From Chara braunii (taxonomy: Eukaryota > Streptophyta > Charophyceae > Charales > Characeae), in NCBI GenBank assembly GCA_003427395.1, contig BFEA01000188.1, positions 728,101 to 748,100 on the forward strand: a DNA stretch of 20,000 nucleotides, given 5' to 3'. The translations under genes were made by a program, and so were the position numbers. The first letter of the stretch is position 1. Every line of letters starts with the position of its first letter. Below the pieces are notes generated by a model. That model made no database searches, was not told where the DNA came from, and saw nothing but the letters and a program-made list of their open reading frames with translations. Below are positions 8,831-17,096 of this stretch, piece by piece.

Positions 8831-8908
8831 GAGGCCCCAAGGATGACACGCATAGGTCGGGAAATCTGAGAAGGGAAAAAAAAGAGAAAAAAAAAGAAAA
8901 GAAACTGG

Positions 8909-8980
8909 GTTGTTGTCAGCACGTGTATCCCCTAGGGCCTCTGCGTTGTTATCAGCCCGTGTATCCCATTGGGCCCCTGT
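8909..8980 (+). repeat. 36-bp tandem repeat, two copies
   Basis: 8909-8944 and 8945-8980 are adjacent 36-base units that share GTTGTT, TCAGC, CGTGTATCCC and GGGCC. They differ at about seven positions. Confidence 0.85.
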
Positions 8981-9052
8981 ATTCCCGTTGCACAAAAGAC
9001 AAGCCTTCTCGCGTTTGCTTCATTGTTTTGTTGAGCCTTCTCTATGATGTAA

Positions 9053-9181
9053 GGGACGCCGGACCCGGTTTCCGGTTCTTGTAATTCGCAAGCGGCCTTT
9101 GCATGAACCAGGCCGAAGTGCCTGGATCATGCAACAGTTGGCTGCCCTTTGCTTAAAAAAAAAAAAACAAAAAAAAAAAAA
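9053..9181 (+). mobile_element. A-tailed short repeat with hairpins (copy 2)
   Basis: Starts GGGACGCCGGACCC with the hairpin CCGGA / TCCGG around CCCGGTT, the same loop as copies 1 and 4 but with a T-A pair replaced by C-G. A second hairpin follows: TGCATGAACCAGGC (9100-9113) and GCCTGGATCATGCA (9120-9133) pair over 14 bases with one mismatch around CGAAGT. The element ends in A13-C-A13 (to 9181). The body differs from the other copies after the first 22 bases, so it may be a subfamily or a chimera. Confidence 0.5.
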
Positions 9182-9184
9182 CAC

Positions 9185-9298
9185 GGTGCTGTATCTTTCC
9201 ATGTTCTAAGGGAGATTCACTCTCTTTTCGCCCATTTCGAGATCAATCGTGGAAACCAAGAGTGAATCTTCCTCAAGAACATGGAAAGATACAGCGCC
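9185..9298. mobile_element. Long hairpin element, copy 2
   Basis: The left side 9185-9242 matches the left arm of the hairpin at 8682 for about 58 bases: GCTGTAT, TTTCCATGTTCTA, AGATTCACTCTC, CATTTCGAGA. The right arm 9258-9298 is its complement for about 40 bases. The inner right arm is missing or replaced, so the stem is shorter than in copy 1. It lies directly after the A tail of the repeat at 9053-9181 and before a T-rich tract (about 9303-9340). Confidence 0.75.
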
Positions 9299-9370
9299 AC
9301 GATCTTTTCTTCTTTTTCTTCTTGTTTCTTCTTTTTGTTTTTGGGAAACGCCCTGGCCCTCCGACGTGGA

Positions 9371-9494
9371 TAACTAGACTGCAGTTACAAACTCTCCCCT
9401 GCTACAGCCATGCGACTGAGGAGTTTGGCCTGCAGTGTAAACTTCAGAGGGGACTGGACTCCAAAACGGCAGTTTGAAATGTATTTTCAAACTC
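9371..9494 (+). repeat. 124-bp inverted repeat, right arm
   Basis: Partner of 8303-8426 in inverted orientation and of equal length. It carries GACTGCAGTT, CTGCAGT, the exact ACTGGACTCCAAAA block and GGCAGTTTGAAATG. Confidence 0.75.
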
Positions 9495-9504
9495 TAACCC
9501 TGGG

Positions 9505-9534
9505 GCCTGGACCCATTAGCGAAGTATTCTACCA
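9505..9534 (+). repeat. Inverted repeat left arm (partner 10602-10634)
   Basis: GGGGCCTGGACCCATTAGCG followed by AAGTATTCTAC recurs inverted at 10602-10634 with one substitution. It begins about ten bases after the end of the 124-bp arm, so the two foldback structures abut. Confidence 0.8.
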
Positions 9535-9580
9535 CTCCGTTCAGGATTTCGATCACGTGTGGCCTCGAGTGACGCAGCAC

Positions 9581-9610
9581 GGCCGTCGAATACATCGGAT
9601 CTCGACGGCC
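9581..9610. repeat. Perfect 9-bp stem hairpin
   Basis: GGCCGTCGA (9581-9589) and TCGACGGCC (9602-9610) are perfect reverse complements around a 12-base loop. Confidence 0.75.
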
Positions 9611-9990
9611 TGGTAGTTTCCGAGTGGGGACTTTAAAGATGCCCACCTCCCGTCCAATGAGATGCGTCGAAAAACAAAAAAAAGATTAAAAAACAAATTT
9701 GGACATGATAGCTAATGGGTTTGTGTTGGTGGGAAGTCTGTATTTTATGGACTCGACAAGGGGGGGGTTGATTTCCAGACTTCGTTTTTTTGTTTTTTGG
9801 CTCTGAGAAATAGAACTTGAAATGTGAAATTCAAACATTGTGGTGGATCTGACAGGGACGCTTCCGCATCTGTCGGATGGCCTGTTAGAGGCATCATGAG
9901 GTACATGGTGATGAATGTATCCCCATACCCGCTACTTGTTCATCCTCGTGGCTGTGTTCGTGGACACATTTTATTGCCACGGTGCATCAC
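9611..9990. other. No gene recognised
   Basis: About 380 bases inside the larger foldback. A-rich and T-rich stretches lie at about 9670-9700 and 9784-9798, and a G8 run at 9760-9767. No supported coding or RNA feature. Confidence 0.5.
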
Positions 9991-10436
9991 TATGGGCCTC
10001 ATTAGACACTCCTTGGGGACATGAAATCCACACTTCACCTGTCCTTGGGGACGAAATTGAAAAAGAAATGTGAAAACGCCACAAGGAAAATTCCTTGTGG
10101 CGTCCTTGTGGCCCCAGCCATTTCTTCCTTGTGCCCAAGGGACCTCACGCTTGGGCACAAGGAATCCGCGTTTCACGGAGAGGAGAGGGCACACGGGTAG
10201 ATAGACGTTACAGCTGAGAATCTGGATCGTGGCGGCACCCTATTGGCTGAAGGCCTGAAGCACAACTGTTTTTTTTTTTCTTTTCTTTTTTTTTTCTGAC
10301 ATCAGGCTTAGGAAATGTCCTCGGGCGACGTCCCCAAGGACAGGNGGAACGAAGAGCCCAAATTCCCTTACGAGCCACAAGGAAAATTCCTTGTGGCGCA
10401 AGGAACTCGTAAGGAGTGTCTAACGAGGCCCTATGA
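9991..10436. repeat. Foldback with nested palindromes
   Basis: The segment CTATGGGCCTCATTAGACAC at 9991 is matched in inverted orientation by the block ending at 10436 (AAGGAGTGTCTAACGAGGCC). Inside, CCTGTCCTTGGGGACG (about 10038-10053) is inverted at about 10329-10344. Two identical palindromes with arms GCCACAAGGA / TCCTTGTGGC sit at 10078-10101 and 10374-10397. A perfect 15-base stem (TTCCTTGTGCCCAAG and its complement) lies at 10125-10139 / 10150-10164. The arms do not share one centre, so indels have disturbed symmetry. A T-rich tract at about 10269-10297 lies between. No coding capacity. Confidence 0.75.
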
Positions 10437-10601
10437 AGACTTACGTGAAGGAGATCGTACCAACCCATGAATTCGGGTGCACAGCTGTTTTTCTTTATTT
10501 TATGTGCCATTTCAATTCATTTTAAATCAAAAAATGATCCATGCATGCAAATAAAAAATCGCTTTGTCTTTTCCAAAAAACAATAAAATTGCGTCACACA
10601 T

Positions 10602-10634
10602 TGTAGAATACTTCGCTAGTGGGTCCAGGCCCCT
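10602..10634 (-). repeat. Inverted repeat right arm (partner 9505-9534)
   Basis: Reverse complement of the 9505-9534 arm. Just beyond it, 10635-10650 carries (inverted) AACTAGGGCGCGGTCA, almost identical to 8284-8299. The outer edges of both foldbacks therefore share sequence. Confidence 0.8.
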
Positions 10635-10707
10635 GACCGCGCCCTAGTTTTCTCATAAAATTATGGTCCGGGTGTGGGAGCTGAAATTCTTGCAGTTGCC
10701 GACGCTG

Positions 10708-11015
10708 TCAGGCTGGTTCTGTGGCAGTCCACCTCTTCCATATGATGTTGATGTGGTTGTCCAATTCAAATAAAGCTTTGCTTTTGTCCAACCATATGGT
10801 TTGGAAGACTGATGCTAGGCATTGCTGCCTCTTCAGAGTCTTCACTGGGTCCTTGGCTGACTGGAGATGCTGTTTCATTGCTCTCCAGGCTACCTGGGTT
10901 TGTGTAGTTATTGTTGAAATGATTTCCTGTTTGGCCTGTGGGAGGCTGAATCCACACCCATTACGTTCGTGTGAGCATCTCATTCTCCAGGCGTGCATCA
11001 GGATGAGGTCCTACT
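10708..11015 (-). pseudogene. LINE ORF2 C-terminal tail fragment
   Basis: On the minus strand the frame ending at 10708 reads MHAWRMRCSHERNG, then a Gln/Thr/Lys helix-rich stretch and VFQTIWLDKSKALFEL. In plant LINEs this W-R-x-R-C...W pattern follows the zf-RVT zinc finger at the end of ORF2. A TAG stop just upstream (about 11013-11015) limits the fragment, and the finger itself is absent. It is a different, diverged copy from the plus-strand fragment that starts 90 bases away. Assignment rests on pattern similarity to 12180-12500 rather than on a catalytic motif. Confidence 0.55.
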
Positions 11016-11065
11016 AGTGGGGGATGCCCCAGGCCTATCACCTCCACAAATGGGCCTCACTTGGA

Positions 11066-11102
11066 TGTTATAAAATAGTTAAAAAAATATAAAATAAAAA
11101 AG
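11066..11102 (+). repeat. A/T-rich tract
   Basis: ATAAAATAG followed by runs of A with scattered T (to 11101) lies directly before the plus-strand LINE fragment. It may be a tail of another element or simple sequence. Confidence 0.6.
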
Positions 11103-12737
11103 ATGGTCAGCCTCATGTACTGGAGGATACCCAAGAAGTACAGGAATGGCGACCCCGCAGACAAATACTGGGTACGCCTTATTCGTACATGGAGGAAGCT
11201 CCCGCCCCCCGACCGACCCGCACCTGAGAGGTGGGAAGAAATATTTAGGCAGCCCCTTTTCGGCAACCGATTAATAACGGACCCAGGAGGGCGGATACGA
11301 TGTGCCTCAGACTCCCCATGGAAAGGGTGGGTGAAACACGGGATCCGAAGGGTTGGGGATCTTTGGGATGTAGAGGAAAGAAACTGGAAAAGCACGGACA
11401 GGATAAGAGCAACCCTGCGGTCTGCCGCTTCACTGAGAAAGCACTTAACGAGTTGATTGACAGCTTCCCTCTCCACTGGTACATTACCCGCAAGAAAGGC
11501 CCCGACGCAAAAGAAGATGACTGGGTGGGGCTACCTGACCATGAGGGGGAAGTAGGGTATGTGCACCTAGCTAATCCATCACAGGTCCTAGTTGAAGTCT
11601 TCTCCATTCTAAAGGACAATGGACTACGGTGTAACTACCAACCCTTCATTTGGAAGGAGCAGAATGAGGTGTATCGCATCAGGGTCATTACTGATGGAAG
11701 TCACCAGAGGGTGTACCACCCAATGGTCCCAATCGAAGACCTCCCCGTGGACCCTGAGGAGTGGCGGTGGACCATGAACATCCCACCTAGGAAGGGGGAG
11801 GAAAAAACACTGACTCTACGGAACTTAAAATCCAAGTCGGCCTGTCGAATGCTCAGACCCAAATGCAAACTTCGGGATCGTATAAAAGATAGATGGTACC
11901 ACCACCTCAATGTGGATCGCCATCTACTGAAGCCCATACGCTGGTTTGCCCAGCACCACAAACGACCCGCCAAGATCTTCGCCCTCCAGTGGCAAATAGA
12001 GCACAGGTGTCTACCGACTATGGACTGGCTGATAGACCACACCCACCTGGAGCAACAAGGGAAGGCACTGCCATGGTGTCGTCGATGTCTTCAAAGCTAC
12101 CCCGGGGGGAGACGGGCTGAAACCATTGAACACATTTTCCTCCAATGTCCTGCGTCGGTGCTACTGTGGAGAAGTTGGGATAGAATCTGGTGACACATAG
12201 TTCCCGGCGCAGTATGGCCATGGCAGTGGAGGGCTATACTTTTGGGACATTTCCCTCCAATACGGGGGAAGCTATTTGAGGAGAACATGTTCAATCTGGG
12301 TAGACGGAGTGTGCTATGGACTATATGGTGGAGAAGATGCTCCTTTGGAGTTAGAGGGAGCATGGGTGGAGGACGGAGAGGCGATGAAACAAATTCGGAC
12401 ATTGATTCATTATGAGCTTGCGACACAATGGAAGAAAACTAAAGAGAAGCTCGACCAAATGTCCTCCTGGGGAGACATGAACCGGATCATTGCTGCCTTC
12501 TGCATGGACTGGCTGGGGGGGGAAAGGGAGGGATGGGTGGCAGCAGTAATGTGGACCGGTCGCCGGACAGAGGGAGAAGCACAAGGGGCCCGAGCAGAGA
12601 TAATAAGGGATTATCAGTTGATCTTTCACGACTGGACTAAGATAGACCCCAGCTCCCCGTTACGTCCCGCCCAGGACTTTGCAGACCCATTCCCACCCCA
12701 TCCGCTGTCCCTAGCAGAACCCCTGCCGCCTGCATAA
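11103..12737 (+). pseudogene. LINE ORF2 C-terminal region with zf-RVT-like finger
   Basis: Three overlapping frame segments (11103-11456, 11300-12193, 12276-12737) read as one diverged protein. It shows WRKL...RWEEIFRQPLFGN, then SPWKGWVKHGIRRVGDLWD. Later comes the zf-RVT-type stretch AKIFALQWQIEHRCLPTMDW followed by C-RRC and ETIEHIFLQCPASVLLWRSW, a Cys/His cluster typical of the C-terminus of plant LINE reverse transcriptases. TGA at 12191 follows a Trp codon and the same frame continues beyond it (VLWTIWWRRC), then shifts near 12340. The RT core is not present, so this is a truncated piece. The minus-strand fragment at 13760-16535 aligns with it well. Confidence 0.8.
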
Positions 12738-12759
12738 GCTCGGAATGAAAAGTGTCCAG

Positions 12760-13180
12760 CAAGCCTCAGAATACTTCAGCTGTAACCTGGTGTTCAACCG
12801 GTTTTCTGTCGCGCCTTCAGCCTGTTTTTGGTCGCTCTTCGAAGACCCCTTGTTTTGGTTGGCCCGCAGCCTAGTTCTGCCTGGCTTCTTAGCCGGTTTC
12901 TGGTGCTCTGTTGCTTCTTGTTGCTCCTTGCTCAGAATACTTCAGCAACTCAGAACAACCTAGCTCTAGTTCAGCCTCGTTCCTCGCCTGTCTGCTGTCG
13001 CTCCTTCAGCCTATTTTCTGCCGCTCTTCGAATACCATTGGTTTTGGTTGACTGAGGTTAGGGGAGGGAGAGGGGTTAGCACAACTCAGAGCAGCCTAGT
13101 TTAGCCTGGCTTCTCATCTTTCCAGCTGGTTTTTCATCCTGTTTTGCTGTTGCTCTCCGTCCTTTCATTGCTCTTTGTTT
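12760..13180 (+). repeat. Degenerate long-period tandem repeat
   Basis: Segments recur with about 165-190 base spacing. CAGAATACTTCAGC occurs at about 12769 and 12934. CTGTCGC-CCTTCAGCCT with GCTCTTCGAA and GGTTTTGGTTG occurs at about 12806-12863 and 12994-13051. CAGA-CA-CCTAG with a following GCCT-GTTCCT/GCTTCT block occurs near 12950 and 13088. The copies are diverged and pyrimidine-rich. No coding potential is evident. Confidence 0.55.
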
Positions 13181-13446
13181 TTTTCAGTCCTTCCATTTTT
13201 GTGCAGTTGCCCCGGTCACTCTAATGTTTGCTTCAGTTGCTTTAGTTGTTTTAGTTGTTTCCAAACACGTGCAAACACTTGCTATGATAGATGTGCCTGA
13301 CACAATAGGCGCCAAGAGGATAGCAGAGGAGAATAGGTGGTGGGTGGAGGCTAGGGGAGGGAGACCCCACCGGTGCCCCCCGGTGCCCCCCCCCTCCCAA
13401 TACCCGATTGTGGGGCAGGCTAGGTAGGGAATAATAGATTGAATAT
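13181..13446. other. No gene recognised
   Basis: Nothing supported apart from a short GGTGCCCCCC tandem duplication at about 13373-13392 and a TTTAGTTG repeat near 13240. Open frames here do not resemble any family. Confidence 0.4.
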
Positions 13447-13471
13447 GGGACGCTGGACCCGGTTTCCAGCA
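13447..13471 (+). repeat. Hairpin motif of the A-tailed repeat (copy 3, fragment)
   Basis: A 25-base segment, GGGACGCTGGACCC then GGTTTCCAGCA, is identical to the start of the copy at 13519. It folds as GCTGGA / TCCAGC with the CCCGGTT loop. The following sequence differs, so this is a fragment or the head of an interrupted copy 72 bases before the next. Confidence 0.7.
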
Positions 13472-13518
13472 CATTGGCGTCATTGCATTGATGTATTGTT
13501 TTGCAAAGATGTACTTAA

Positions 13519-13691
13519 GGGACGCTGGACCCGGTTTCCAGCAGGTGCTGCTCCCCACCAATAGATGGAGCGGCCCGCTAGGCAAAGCCTCAATCCCAGG
13601 TGTTCTCCTACCACCACCAGGATAGAGGTCTTGCGCAAGGGCCTTTTTTCAACCAAAAAAAAAAAAAAATAAATAAATAAATAAAAAAAAA
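13519..13691 (+). mobile_element. A-tailed short repeat with 5' hairpin (copy 4, fullest)
   Basis: The longest member, about 173 bases. It has the same 5' hairpin (GCTGGA / TCCAGC) and GCTGCTCCCCACCAATAGAT block, then a body not present in copy 1, a CTTGCGCAAG palindrome (13630-13639), and TTTTTTCAACC leading to an A-rich tail with four AAAT units. On the minus strand TTGCCTAGCGGG (13585-13574) fits a Pol III A box at 11 of 12 positions, and GGGTCCAGCGTCCC overlaps the hairpin as a weak B-box candidate. That orientation disagrees with the plus-strand tail, so SINE status is unproven. It lies next to, and probably inserted in, the minus-strand LINE fragment. Confidence 0.6.
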
Positions 13692-13759
13692 TTGGAGGCG
13701 AATGCATCCCACTGTTTGCTTCGGGGCGTGTGGGCGCCCAGGAGGATGGGAGCGGGATC

Positions 13760-14059
13760 CAAAGGCAAGTGCTCCCCAGTCAAGAAGTGTCACAGTCTGG
13801 AATTGGCAGACATCTGTGTGTCGTTGGCATGAGCTTGGCGTATGTTGGTCAGCGCAGGTCATGCATGTGAACTGTTGAACTGTGGAATCCCTTTCCCATC
13901 TCTTCATGATTGTCTCGTCAATTTGGGGTTGCGGGCGTGCGACTCTGTATCCCCCTTTTACGGTATATTCCCAAATCAGATTCTGCATATTTTTCTTACC
14001 CTTACATGATTCTCATTCTGCGGGATCAAAAGAGAGTTAACCAAGAGCAGTCGCCGATT
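13760..14059 (-). pseudogene. LINE ORF2 C-terminal fragment, distal part
   Basis: Continuation of the minus-strand LINE segment on the far side of the 14060-15878 insertion. The frame ending near 13880 shows EYTVKGGYRVARPQPQ and IMKRWERD, which aligns with SKSACRMLRPKCK and IKDRWYHH of the plus-strand LINE at about 11840-11900. After a frameshift the zf-RVT hallmark HRCLPIPD appears (about 13800), matching HRCLPTMD of the other copy. Homology fades before the A-rich tail of the repeat ending at 13691. Stops and shifts show it is dead. Confidence 0.65.
14056..14059 (+). repeat. Target site duplication, left (GATT)
   Basis: GATT lies directly before the TG end of the insertion and recurs directly after its CA end at 15879-15882. 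Confidence 0.7.
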
Positions 14060-14830
14060 TGTGACGCCCCCGATACCAACCTCACGGTCAGCGCGACTTC
14101 CTGATCGGAGTGGAAGTGGGTCTGCAAGTAGCGAGAAAGGGGGTGTGCCAAGGATTTTAGAAAAAGAGGCAGAGTCCCAGGTCGGAACTGAGTTTTCGGT
14201 ACCAATGTTCTAGGGACAAATGGTGCAAGTGGTCCGGGCGAAAAAGGGGCGTTCCGAGTTTTCGACGTAGCCAGTTGTTAGCCCCGACGTGGTTTCGGCA
14301 GTCGGTGTGTGTTGCGGTCGAGAACAAACATTGAATTTCAATGCTATGGGCTTGCATTCGCGGTGGGCCTTCCTACTCATGTAGATTGGTAGTTGCGGAC
14401 CCGTCGGGAAAGGATTATGTGAGCTCATATATACACTACGGACCGTGTTGTTGGCAAGTCATAGCGTATGCGGGAATTCCCATAAGTTCCCTTCATCAGA
14501 TATTAAACCGAAACGACCAACATTTCTTCTCTTTTATTTCAGCAAACCAATCTCAGCCAAGCATCCATGTTTTTCCATCATAATCTGGAAGTGACCGCAC
14601 AAAGATACAAGCGATCAAAATTACAGAGTAATACAGAGAAAACGATCAACACCACAATCACCATGTCACTTCAATAAGGACAAAAATGTAGGAGGTAATC
14701 CGAAGAAAGAGCAGGATTTATATGATCAGATGTTCATCTATAATTACAAAAATAGGAATGACAAAACTTGTAGTTCCGAATGCAAAAATTTCGAGAGGGA
14801 TAGCGGAGGCAGTCTATCTATCTCTCACTG

Positions 14831-14832
<2 letters not shown>

Positions 14833-14911
<79 letters not shown>
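14833..14911 (+). repeat. (CT)39 microsatellite
   Basis: A pure CT dinucleotide array of about 79 bases. The Leu-Ser and Arg-Glu repeat reading frames over it are artefacts. It lies inside the 14060-15878 insertion, so it may help count copies of that LTR. Confidence 0.98.
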
Positions 14912-14915
<4 letters not shown>

Positions 14916-15067
14916 ACCCTCGTTTTGATACCGTGTAGGCAGTCCGTCGCCCTGCACCTACCAGCAACTCAGAGTCGTCACCCCGCTTAGCGCGAGTACG
15001 CACGCCGGATTCGCCCGTGCTCCACAGTCTGTTGTGGGCGCATGTCAACCCCACACATTCACAGCCA

Positions 15068-15147
15068 GCTCGTCAGATCGCCCAACTCTGAGCTCACCTC
15101 TTCGTGAGCTTGTCAGATCGCCCAACTCTGAGCTCACCTCTTCGTCG
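15068..15147 (+). repeat. 40-bp tandem repeat, two copies
   Basis: 15068-15107 and 15108-15147 share TCAGATCGCCCAACTCTGAG and CTCACCTCTTCGT, differing at the unit edges. It lies within the probable LTR. Confidence 0.9.
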
Positions 15148-15878
15148 GCTCCTACTCGTTAGCCGATCCTCTCGATCACGCTAACCTTCCCAAATTTGAT
15201 TAGAGGGTGATTTTGTCGTGCTTGCAAAATTTATAGTTATTAGCATCAGCGCGAGATAGTCGGGATTATGATGAGGCAGGGGAAAAGAAGAGAGAAAAAA
15301 GTGCCTGCGGTCGACGTGTCTGAGCCTCGGCATGGGGGACGTAGCCACTCTCCGCGCATCGATCCAGTCATGCATCGTTGTGGCCAATGAGATGAGGGGA
15401 GAGGGGTTGCGCTGAAAGCGCGATGAGAAACCAAGGGCAAGAAGATTACAGTTACACCAGCACTCATAGAGGGACTCCGAGGAACAAGAAGAGATTGCAG
15501 CTGAGATTATAATTAAGGCACTGCGAGAGTAGAGTGTGGGGCACAATGTAGCAGAACGCGTGCGAGTGGGGAGCACCGTGCAATTACCAAAAATAAAATA
15601 TGACGACCCCAAAATTCCTAATCTAATTAAAGTCTTTATCCCCATCGCCCCCGTATTTTCTCCAACATTTTCAAAGTTCAAACCGTGTCGAAGTTCCCTT
15701 CCCCGTTCCCAACAGAAGGCACGTCCTAACTACCAACCGCAATGAGACCAAGTTTTTGCAAAACAAGGAAAAAAAGAAAAAGAATGGGGTACTTGTGTAA
15801 TTGGATTATGCCCCTCCGTCCAACCCCCAAAGTGCAATTGCGCAGGAAGTCGTGCTAAACAAAAGATAGTTCGTCACA

Positions 15879-15882
15879 GATT
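15879..15882 (+). repeat. Target site duplication, right (GATT)
   Basis: Second copy of GATT, directly after the CA end of the insertion. Removing it together with the insertion restores continuity of the minus-strand LINE frame. Confidence 0.7.
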
Positions 15883-16535
15883 CATACACCCATCTACCCT
15901 TGTCCTGCTTATCCACGACCCTAATTCGAGTGAGCTGTCAGACAAATGTTTCCTTGTCATCGTGCTCCGGTCTGAGAAGCGTCGTGTTTCTTGCTCCTGG
16001 GAAAGCCGGTTCGTATGCCTCCAAGCTGGTTGAGTTCGGGGAGAGCTGTGATATCTGGTACACTAGCATTGGGGTGATGATATCTTTGATGAGTACCACC
16101 CAATCTCCCACCCTTAGCATGACCTACTATTTCATTTCCTTGATTCAGGCTAGGGGAATGACATCAGTTAATTGATTCATTATTTGCTCTACTCTTTTGA
16201 TATTTTCCAGCTTTGCTTTTAGTGTGGACTCGGATACCGATTTCCAATCCACTGTCCTGGTATCCCATAGGTCACCAATGGTGTAGCATCCCTTTTTCAC
16301 CCATGACAGCCAGGGGGAGTTGGTGCAAAGGTTGAAGACTTTCCCAATTTCGTCGAGGATCTGGGGATTGCCAAGAAGTGGTTGCCTCCAGATTTCATGC
16401 CAGCAGAGTGGGGCGGGCTTTATGGGGGCGTGTTTCTTTCTCCAAAGGCTGAGAAGGGATGTACACAGAGGGTCGGTTAGGATACCTTTCTTACACCAAC
16501 AAATTTGGCCCTATCAGACCTTCAGAGCACACGCA
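15879..16535 (-). pseudogene. LINE ORF2 C-terminal fragment, proximal part
   Basis: Read on the minus strand from about 16535 down: CWCKKGILTDPL, LLSLWRKKHAPIKPAPLCWH, EIWRQPLLGN, SPWLSWVKKGCYTIGDLWD, later LRVGDWVVLIKD and RIRVVDKQDKGRWVYES up to the insertion at 15878. The order and spacing match the plus-strand LINE at 11103-11720 (WRKL, EIFRQPLFGN, SPWKGWVKHG, GDLWD, YRIRV). Several stops (near 16160 and 15940) interrupt it. It begins head-to-head with the plus-strand endonuclease-RT segment, the join lying at about 16525-16545. Confidence 0.8.
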
Positions 16536-17093
16536 CCCAGACCTGGGAGCGCAGGAGTAGCAATTTGGCTTCCCCCCGACTCAAGGGTTGACCCCCTCTA
16601 TTAGGAAGCAGATAAGGAAGAAGGAAGATGGGTATTTCTCCTGGCAATGCTGGAAATTGAAGTAGTGACAATCTTGTGTGTATGCGGTTCCAATGAGATA
16701 GGAGAAAGAGGCCATTTCTTTGAATCCCTAAAGAGTCCCCTTCCTGCCGATATTCCAGTAGTGATGGCAGGAGACTTCAATGCAGCACCAAATAGACAGA
16801 TGAACCGATGGCATCTCCCCTCCCCCTGGCCACAATACATGGAGAGGGATGAGCAAATAATTAAAGGTTTATGCCAATCTCTCAACCTTTTTGATGCTTA
16901 TAGACGTCTGTTCCCAACAAAACGCAAGTTCACATGTTTTAGGAAAAACCTAACAAGTAAAGCATCAAAATCTCGCATAGATCTCATACTTTTATCAAAG
17001 GAACTAGAAGGTGCCCTTCAAATAGCGGAGATCTTCCCTCGAAGTGTTTTTCCCGGCCTTGATCATGCTATGACAGCAGTATTGATTTCTTCC
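16536..17093 (+). pseudogene. LINE endonuclease (AP-endonuclease type), 5' truncated
   Basis: The frame reads GVAIWLPPDSRVDPLY, TAG stop (16602), then EGRWVFLLAMLEIEVV. The catalytic core motifs follow: VVMAGDFNAAPN (about 16761-16790), SRIDLILLS (16971 onward) and LDHAMTAV (Asp codon 17061), the C-terminal D/N/H motifs of EEP-fold endonucleases. The N-terminal half with the other catalytic residues is missing, so the element is truncated or rearranged at the 16525-16545 join. The domain ends at TGA 17094. Such endonucleases nick target DNA to prime reverse transcription. Confidence 0.88.
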
Positions 17094-17096
17094 TGA

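Larger units (their letters stand above)
14060..15878. mobile_element. 1,819-bp insertion, probable solo LTR
   Basis: The segment starts TGTGACGCCCC and ends CGTCACA, giving 7-base terminal inverted repeats with the TG...CA ends of an LTR. GATT flanks both sides. The decisive evidence is that the minus-strand LINE reading frame outside runs on in frame when the segment and one GATT are removed, and then aligns with the plus-strand LINE at 11640-11900. The inside holds no transposase or RT, only a CT microsatellite, a 40-bp tandem repeat and an unassigned minus-strand frame. TGTGACGCCCC-type starts are seen in plant Ty3/gypsy LTRs. A non-autonomous DNA transposon with short TIRs is the alternative. 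Confidence 0.65.

Noticed and set aside
10708-12737. Twin-priming origin for the LINE pair at 10.7-12.7 kb
   Set aside because: The two fragments both contain the region after the finger, with clearly different sequences, so they are more likely independent insertions.
13608-13988. A single 126-residue minus-strand gene
   Set aside because: Only its upstream half is LINE homology. The rest runs through the A-rich tail and the short repeat.
14722-15054. Leu-Ser and Arg-Glu repeat proteins
   Set aside because: Artefacts of the CT dinucleotide array.
15181-15681. 166-residue open frame on the minus strand
   Set aside because: It lies inside the probable LTR, and its translation has Ser/Leu-rich, non-family-like composition and no motif. 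Its length is at the upper edge of chance in a 20-kb six-frame scan.
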